Shown piece after piece: positions 7,844 to 12,276 of a stretch of DNA of 12,276 bases. The translations under genes and the position numbers were made by a program. How positions within the stretch are numbered: position 1 is the first letter of the stretch; every line of letters starts with the position of its first letter. The stretch is from positions 1-12,276 of the forward strand of contig CADBMO010000049.1 of assembly GCA_902795755.1 (NCBI GenBank). Reading direction: 5' to 3'. Source of the stretch: an uncultured Erysipelotrichaceae bacterium (lineage in GTDB: Bacteria; Bacillota_I; Bacilli_A; RF39; UBA660). The notes below the pieces were generated by a model. It worked only from the letters and a program-made list of their open reading frames with translations, did not search any database and was not told the DNA's origin.

Positions 7844-8653
7844 ATTTCCAAATTTATATTTATTCATTGTCATTCCAAGTACAAATATATAACATATCCA
7901 ATATATCCAAATCATTAAAATAATTAAATTAGATAAGTTACCATAAAGTTTAGAATAATTTGCTATATTTGTAACATAAAATGAAAACACATAAGTTGTT
8001 ATAACCCATACAGAGGTAGTCATTAAAGCTCCCTTATTAACACTACTACTTGGTATAGGTACATTTGGTGCTAAAGTATATATTACTTTAACAGTAAAGA
8101 ATATCATAAAGAATACAAAAGGCCATTTTATAATCTGATATATTGTATAAACATACGGATGAATATTTCCATTAGTCTCTTTTATATACCATAATATTCT
8201 ACTTCCAATTGTTAATATAAGCAAGACCGCTAAAACAAGTAATACCAATATAATTAGCATTATTATTGCTTTAATTCTCGTTCTAAAGAAATTTCTTTGT
8301 CTACCACCATATATTTCTGTTGATGCAATAATTATTGAGTGTGTTGCTTTAGATGCTATATATATTGCAGTAACAATAAATACAATATCTAATGCTCCTA
8401 CTTTTTGACTTTCTAAAAATGATAATATTACATCTGCAAATCCCTTAGGAATATAATGTGTAATAAATAACGTAACACCTTCAAAACTAATTGATAGTTT
8501 TGTAATTAACATTAACATTACACTGACAAATGGTATTAATGACAATATTACAAAGAAAGATATTTGTCCTGGTAATATAGACATTAAAGGAGTACTCATT
8601 AAACTTACGTTTTCTTTAACTTTACCCTTTATCTTTTCCCTTGTTTTATTCAT
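7829..8653 (-). CDS. YihY/virulence factor BrkB family membrane protein
   Basis: This is an integral membrane protein of 274 residues in the UPF0761 / BrkB family (often misnamed ribonuclease BN). The molecular role is not firmly established; some relatives are proposed lipid or small-molecule transporters. About six membrane segments are visible (near 30-50, 86-104, 128-150, 170-194, 208-228 and 240-261). Family marks are GQISFFVILSLIPF (29-42) and the C-terminal YSKLYGNLSNLIILMIWIYW (233-252) followed by a Gly-Met-x-x-Asn end. It is the last gene of the operon with the degenerate GGDEF protein, starting 8 nt after that gene's stop. The SD AGGTGAT includes bases of the upstream TAG stop, suggesting translational coupling. 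A terminator begins within its stop region. Confidence 0.88.
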   Translation of the reverse strand: MNKTREKIKGKVKENVSLMSTPLMSILPGQISFFVILSLIPFVSVMLMLITKLSISFEGVTLFITHYIPKGFADVILSFLESQKVGALDIVFIVTAIYIASKATHSIIIASTEIYGGRQRNFFRTRIKAIIMLIILVLLVLAVLLILTIGSRILWYIKETNGNIHPYVYTIYQIIKWPFVFFMIFFTVKVIYTLAPNVPIPSSSVNKGALMTTSVWVITTYVFSFYVTNIANYSKLYGNLSNLIILMIWIYWICYIFVLGMTMNKYKFGNKQEQ

Positions 8654-8661
8654 AGTATCAC

Positions 8662-10719
8662 CTATTTTTTATTATTTTTCATTTCCTTACTTGCTCTTAT
8701 TTCTAATACAGCTTCATTTATAGCATCATCAATTGATTTAATATCATCTTCAATCATACTATAACCAAGAGTTGCACCAAATCCATATGGTAGTTCTCCT
8801 AATTCTTTATATAGTTTTCTCATATAAGTCACTACCTTGTTCTTTTCATAACCAACCATATAAATTAAATATTCGTTACCATCAGTTCTAATTATATCAC
8901 TTTGTTCTAATTGGTTTTTAATAAGAATATTTGCTGCTTGTTTAAGAAGCTTATCTCCCTCTTCATGACCATAGACATCATTTATATGTCTTAAGTTATT
9001 AAGGTTAATAACGATAATCGCTTGTGGATATATAGCATTTTTCTCCCACTTATCAAAGTTTTTATTTAAATAATGTCTATTTTTAAGTGAAGTTAATGGA
9101 TCAATATATCTAACTATCTTATCCTCTTTATTTGCACGCTTAATCTTGATTTTTTTCTTAGTAAATAACCAAATAATCAATGCAACTACTACTATTACAA
9201 TAAAGTATATAAACCCGTGTGATACTTCTTTAGAATCTCCACTATAATCATTCCATGCTTGATTATATATTTGTTTATAGTTAATAGTTTCCATATACGC
9301 ACTAAATAATTTTACAAAAGTTTCATTTTCGTTAGTATTTTTAATAATAAACCCATGATCTAATTTTTCTTTTCCGTTATAAATAACTTTATAACCACTT
9401 AATCCCTTGTTTTTATATAAATCATAAGTATTTTGATCAACTATTACAATACTATTTTTATTTATCTTACTTAATAAAGTTTTAACTCTATCATAAGATG
9501 TTACTTTTGCGCCTACCTTTTCATTAAAGTATTTTGCCAAAGTAGTTTTAACCATACTAACTTGTAGTCCTTTTAATGATTTTGCAGAATTAATAACAAC
9601 ATCTTCCCTATTTTTCTTAACTAATACAACATAATCATTAGTATATGGTGAAATAGTCTTGCTATATTTACCAGTTAATTCAGTAAAATCATAATAACTA
9701 GATGCTAAATCTATTTGACCTTTATTTAATGCAACTGTTAAATCTTTAACACTTCTAAACTTTTTATAAGTAAAGGTTGCATCAGTTAAATCACTAAATA
9801 ATTTTAAATATGTACTATCAAGACCAATCAATCTATTATTAACCATATTTGAATATGGATCATTTACTATGTAACCATAAGTATATGTTTTCTTAGAAAA
9901 ATCATCCTTTGATTTTTCAGATATATTGTTTTGTTCTAACAACATATTGCTTAATGAAGAATCATACTCTTCTTCTAAGTAATCTTGTTTATACTCTATA
10001 AATTTTTTAGATACAATACTCTTTAAAGTATCATCCTCACTTTTTGCCATAGATAAAACATATGATTCTTTTATCTCAGTAATGTTATACACTATATGAT
10101 AATTATTACTAATAATGTAATCATAATACTTAGTTTTTGGAACTGCTATATAATTAACTTCATCATTTTTTAAAGCATCTTCTACTTTACTAATACTATC
10201 GTAAGAAGTATATGAATTACCTGATGATAAATAAAAACTAACTAATGATAAATCTTTATCTAATAAACCTATCTTTTTGCTCATTATTTCACTAGGATCA
10301 GATATTTTATCAGCATCCTTACCAACTAATACATAATAGTCATTATAAAATACCATTGCATCTTTTGGCAAAGACTTAATTTTATTATTTGGAACTATCC
10401 AAAAATATAAACTATTTTTTTGTACATCCTTAGATGAATCATATGATATTAAATTAAATGATAACTCGGTTTTATCTTCCATTTTCTTAATAAAATCAAA
10501 GAATACACCTTCTCCATCACTAGTAAAAACAGGAATATCATTAGGTATTGAAACGTTTATAACTTCCTTTTTATTTTCCTCTATCCATCTTTTTTCAGTT
10601 AAATTAAGCGATGTATTTTGCTTACCTGAACCATTTGATACTATTAATATAATAAGTATTACAACAAGTAGGATTATAAACCCTGCTACCAACCAATTTT
10701 TATTTTTTTTCTTTTTCAT
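8662..10719 (-). CDS. Membrane sensor with two SBP-like domains and a degenerate GGDEF domain
   Basis: This 685-residue protein is a probable transmembrane signalling protein. In order: a basic N-terminus and membrane helix (9-28); a first extracytoplasmic region like solute-binding protein family 3 (about 40-250); a second such domain (about 277-490, with YGYIVNDPYSNM and YLKLFSDLT..TFTYKKF, then LNKGQIDLAS); a second membrane helix (502-519); and a cytoplasmic GGDEF domain (about 537-675). The GGDEF domain has the D-x-L-T-x-L-x-N-R start (540-548) and keeps IND (579-581) and GHEEGD (584-589). The signature, however, is DGNEY (613-617), and the metal-binding Asp of the first strand is Asn572. 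Cyclase activity is therefore unlikely; it may bind GTP or c-di-GMP or act by protein contact. The start is ATG 10719 with GAGGTGA 5 nt upstream; GTG 10728 falls inside the SD. Confidence 0.88.
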   Translation of the reverse strand: MKKKKNKNWLVAGFIILLVVILIILIVSNGSGKQNTSLNLTEKRWIEENKKEVINVSIPNDIPVFTSDGEGVFFDFIKKMEDKTELSFNLISYDSSKDVQKNSLYFWIVPNNKIKSLPKDAMVFYNDYYVLVGKDADKISDPSEIMSKKIGLLDKDLSLVSFYLSSGNSYTSYDSISKVEDALKNDEVNYIAVPKTKYYDYIISNNYHIVYNITEIKESYVLSMAKSEDDTLKSIVSKKFIEYKQDYLEEEYDSSLSNMLLEQNNISEKSKDDFSKKTYTYGYIVNDPYSNMVNNRLIGLDSTYLKLFSDLTDATFTYKKFRSVKDLTVALNKGQIDLASSYYDFTELTGKYSKTISPYTNDYVVLVKKNREDVVINSAKSLKGLQVSMVKTTLAKYFNEKVGAKVTSYDRVKTLLSKINKNSIVIVDQNTYDLYKNKGLSGYKVIYNGKEKLDHGFIIKNTNENETFVKLFSAYMETINYKQIYNQAWNDYSGDSKEVSHGFIYFIVIVVVALIIWLFTKKKIKIKRANKEDKIVRYIDPLTSLKNRHYLNKNFDKWEKNAIYPQAIIVINLNNLRHINDVYGHEEGDKLLKQAANILIKNQLEQSDIIRTDGNEYLIYMVGYEKNKVVTYMRKLYKELGELPYGFGATLGYSMIEDDIKSIDDAINEAVLEIRASKEMKNNKK

Positions 10720-10724
10720 TACTT

Positions 10725-10731
10725 TCACCTC
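10725..10731 (-). promoter_or_regulatory. Ribosome binding site deciding the GGDEF-protein start
   Basis: GAGGTGA on the - strand, 5 nt before ATG 10719. It shares a base with the TAG stop of the upstream gene, indicating coupling, and excludes the in-frame GTG at 10728. Confidence 0.75.
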
Positions 10732-11198
10732 TAAAACGTATCATATGATACTGAATCCTTAGATTTATGTTTATAACCAATTACTGGATATTTCATCGTT
10801 CCATCTTTAGATTGTTTAGCATATAACTCAATATCATAGTAACTTTTTGTATCTTGATCTATATCTTTTACTATATCATTAAACTTAGTTTTGATATCGT
10901 CAGTAGATAAACTACTATCAAAAGTTACGAAAAACTTTATTAATCTACCTTTTAGCTCTACCTTACAATCACTAACTTTATCCATCTTCTTAATTTTTGA
11001 TTGCCATTTATCTAAATTCTCGTCTTTTAGTTTATGATCTTCTATTCCATTTAATCTAACTCCATATACAGATTTTTCACTTTTAGAATAGAATAAAGAC
11101 TTATATAGTATTATTATGAATAATAGTGCAACCAAAACAATTGCTGCTATAGTAACTTCTCTTTTATGTTTCCTTACAAATCTTTTAATCTCGTCCAT
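10731..11198 (-). CDS. Single-pass membrane protein of unknown function, first gene of the GGDEF operon
   Basis: I do not recognise the family of this 155-residue protein. The basic cytoplasmic N-terminus (MDEIKRFVRKHKRE) is followed by one membrane helix (about 15-34) and an extracytoplasmic domain of about 115 residues, rich in Lys and Asp. It alternates predicted strand and helix (VYGVRLNGIE, SDCKVELKGRLIKFFVTFD, ELYAKQ, YPVIGYKHK), which could be a small alpha/beta sandwich. There is no Cys lipobox. AGGAGTGAT (11205-11213) lies 6 nt before the ATG and a TATAAT follows upstream, so it opens the operon. The sensor gene begins 11 nt after its TAG stop. Being made with a two-domain extracytoplasmic sensor, it may work with that sensor at the membrane; this is inference from position only. 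Confidence 0.75.
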   Translation of the reverse strand: MDEIKRFVRKHKREVTIAAIVLVALLFIIILYKSLFYSKSEKSVYGVRLNGIEDHKLKDENLDKWQSKIKKMDKVSDCKVELKGRLIKFFVTFDSSLSTDDIKTKFNDIVKDIDQDTKSYYDIELYAKQSKDGTMKYPVIGYKHKSKDSVSYDTF

Positions 11199-11224
11199 GT
11201 ATCAATCACTCCTATACGATAAAT

Positions 11225-11230
11225 ATTATA
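11225..11230 (-). promoter_or_regulatory. -10 box of the GGDEF operon promoter
   Basis: A perfect TATAAT on the - strand, 11 nt before the SD (11213). At 17 nt further up the best -35 is TAGCAA, a poor match, so the promoter may be weak or need help. It lies just after the terminator of the CYTH gene, which supports a new transcription start here. Confidence 0.5.
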
Positions 11231-11261
11231 CTATAAATTAAATATAATTGCTACTTTTATT

Positions 11262-11292
11262 AAAAAAATAGGCTACAATTTTTGCAGTCTAT
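11262..11292 (-). terminator. Rho-independent terminator of the CYTH gene
   Basis: On the - strand an 11-bp stem (ATAGACTGCAA / TTGTAGCCTAT, with one A-C mismatch and one G-U pair) with a 3-nt loop is followed by six or more T. It lies about 30 nt after the CYTH stop and before the promoter of the next operon. Confidence 0.85.
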
Positions 11293-11322
11293 CTTCATAA
11301 AACCTTATATTTAAACAAATAA

Positions 11323-11952
11323 TTATTTTATTTCAGGCATATCATTTTCAAACAATACATCTTTAAGAACATCAACATTTTGTTCATGACATAACTCCTC
11401 ATACTTATCATCCCATGATAATTTATATGAATCATTATAATCCAATCCTAATAATTCCATATATTTATCAATAACTTTCTCAAAATTAGCACCATCATCT
11501 TTAGATTCGATTTCAAGTGCAAGCCCAAATGGATATTCATCAAGAGCAATTTCTACCTCACTATTCGAAAAAGTAGTTCGATATCTTTCATAACATTCAA
11601 CCTGATTCATATGTAATACATTATTTAATAAAAATATTAAATTATCATACTCTAAAGGATTTATACTTAGTTCAACTTCTTCTTCAGTATTAATCTTTAC
11701 ATCACTAGTTTTAGGTAATCTTCTTTTCCAACTAATCATTAACTTACTTTCAGTATCACATTTAGATAATCTAACTCTAAAACGTCCATCTATCTTCTTA
11801 GAATAAAAATCAAACTCTTTATTTGGATGATTATACTGAATAGTTTTTTCATACTTCTTTCCATTACATTTTAATATTTGTATATCATTTAATGTATTAT
11901 ACCAATTACTATACTCGATCTTTGGATAATAAAACCTTATTTCGTGTTCCAT
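11323..11952 (-). CDS. CYTH-domain (triphosphate tunnel) protein
   Basis: This cytoplasmic protein of 209 residues belongs to the CYTH / triphosphate tunnel metalloenzyme family, whose members hydrolyse or cyclise triphosphates (thiamine triphosphate, inorganic triphosphate, ATP to cAMP) in an eight-strand barrel. The N-terminal MEHEIRF gives the ExEx(K/R) motif, with Arg6 where Lys is usual. Basic tunnel residues follow in GRFRVRL (56-62) and WKRR (75-78), then EEEVEL (90-95), ERYRTTF (122-128), the acidic strand VEIALDEYPFG (133-143) and LEIES (146-150). The length fits a complete single-domain enzyme. The ATG at 11952 has GAGGTG 5 nt upstream. It sits alone between two terminators. The substrate cannot be told from the sequence. 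Confidence 0.85.
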   Translation of the reverse strand: MEHEIRFYYPKIEYSNWYNTLNDIQILKCNGKKYEKTIQYNHPNKEFDFYSKKIDGRFRVRLSKCDTESKLMISWKRRLPKTSDVKINTEEEVELSINPLEYDNLIFLLNNVLHMNQVECYERYRTTFSNSEVEIALDEYPFGLALEIESKDDGANFEKVIDKYMELLGLDYNDSYKLSWDDKYEELCHEQNVDVLKDVLFENDMPEIK

Positions 11953-11969
11953 AATTACACCTCACACAT

Positions 11970-11975
11970 ATTTTA
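11970..11975 (-). promoter_or_regulatory. Possible extended -10 of the CYTH gene
   Basis: On the - strand TAAAAT is preceded by TGG, giving the TGn form of an extended -10. The predicted start of transcription would fall almost on the SD, leaving a very short leader, and no -35 is clear. The call is weak and rests partly on the terminator directly upstream. Confidence 0.3.
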
Positions 11976-11979
11976 CCAT

Positions 11980-12004
11980 AAAAAAAGATATCTACTGATA
12001 TCTT
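11980..12004 (-). terminator. Rho-independent terminator after the small membrane protein
   Basis: On the - strand a perfect 8-bp stem (AAGATATC / GATATCTT, 12004-11985) with a 4-nt loop is followed by five T (plus two in the stem). It overlaps the stop codon (12003-12005) of the 58-residue gene. Confidence 0.75.
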
Positions 12005-12179
12005 ATTTATTTTTAGTCATTATAAATCCTACAATACCAACCACTACTATTATCATACCAATGATTAGTATTCCGCCACCATTTTTACCATCTGCTGCTT
12101 GTTCTGCAATCGATGCAGTATACATATAGTTATATAAATTAAGGGTTAGTTTGTCATACATATTCAAATTCTGAGTCAT
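12003..12179 (-). CDS. Small single-pass membrane protein (58 aa), unknown function
   Basis: I do not recognise the family. The product starts MTQNLNMYDKLTLNLYNYMY, is polar to about residue 30, has a Gly-rich turn (GKNGGG, 31-36), then one membrane helix (about 37-54) and a basic tail TKNK. The positive-inside rule suggests an outside N-terminus and inside C-terminus. It is a real gene, not noise. AAGGAGG (12187-12193) lies 7 nt before the ATG, a terminator hairpin begins at its stop, and its start overlaps the stop of the upstream gene as TAATG. It is probably a small subunit or regulator of the membrane protein encoded upstream, judging only from the coupling. Confidence 0.75.
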   Translation of the reverse strand: MTQNLNMYDKLTLNLYNYMYTASIAEQAADGKNGGGILIIGMIIVVVGIVGFIMTKNK

Positions 12180-12276
12180 TATTTATCCTCCTTTTTAAAT
12201 ATATATTTTTCATTACTAATAGCATCTTTTTCTTCTTTATCAATAGTAAAATAAATTAAGTACATTACAAATGTTT
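12179..12276 (-). CDS. C-terminal end of a probable membrane protein, partial
   Basis: Reading the - strand from base 12274, one frame is open for 31 residues to a TAA at 12181-12179; the other two frames close. The visible end is TFVMYLIYFT, probably the last turn of a membrane helix, followed by a charged cytoplasmic tail (DKEEKDAISNEKYIFKKEDK). Its SD-containing 3' end (AAGGAGG) serves the 58-residue gene, whose ATG shares one base with the stop. The family cannot be told, because the rest lies beyond the window. Confidence 0.6.
   Translation of the reverse strand, partial: TFVMYLIYFTIDKEEKDAISNEKYIFKKEDK

Noticed and set aside
11944..12129. Open frame of 61 codons on the + strand
   Set aside because: Runs opposite the 58-residue gene, which has an SD, a coupled start and a terminator; the + frame has none.

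Overview
This is an AT-rich window using the standard code (Trp is TGG throughout, and no TGA is read through). It holds a gerA-type spore germination operon, which points to an endospore-forming member of the Bacillota. The low GC, the lipoteichoic-acid-synthase-type enzyme and the compact gene spacing would fit a low-GC member of Bacilli or Erysipelotrichia, or a Clostridia-like lineage. The exact lineage cannot be fixed from this sequence.

Left part (1-4024, + strand): a gerA (5'-truncated by the window edge), gerC, gerB cluster, with good Shine-Dalgarno (SD) sites and an 8-nt gerC/gerB overlap. It encodes the three parts of a nutrient germinant receptor: the A subunit, the lipoprotein C subunit and the permease-like B subunit. 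An HD-domain phosphohydrolase follows 23 nt after gerB and ends in a bidirectional terminator.

Middle (4012-7815, - strand): the terminator separates the HD gene from a convergent Ca-dependent nucleoside hydrolase. Next comes a two-gene unit: an LtaS/sulfatase-fold membrane phosphoglycerol transferase and, overlapping its end by 14 nt, a gene for an unrecognised single-pass secreted-domain protein. This unit has an extended -10 promoter whose spacer contains a perfect 18-bp palindrome.

Right part (7811-11292, - strand): an apparent operon of a 155-aa membrane-anchored protein of unknown function, a large sensor protein (two extracytoplasmic substrate-binding-protein-like domains, a membrane segment and a degenerate GGDEF domain), and a YihY/BrkB-family membrane protein. 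SD sites overlap the preceding stop codons. A promoter lies before it and a hairpin terminator after it.

Right edge (11323-12276, - strand): a CYTH (triphosphate tunnel) domain protein with its own terminator, preceded by a 58-aa single-pass membrane protein whose start overlaps the stop of a further membrane-protein gene running off the window.

Several 5' ends were chosen from the SD position: nucleoside hydrolase ATG at 4960, LtaS-like ATG at 7763, downstream partner ATG at 5704, GGDEF protein ATG at 10719. Longer in-frame alternatives would put the SD inside the coding region. I found no CRISPR array, insertion sequence, tRNA, rRNA or prophage gene, and no gene-free stretch over 300 bases. 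Nothing proves a wholly new system. The best candidates for novelty are the degenerate-GGDEF operon, the LtaS-like/partner pair with its palindromic promoter, and the small membrane protein at the right edge.
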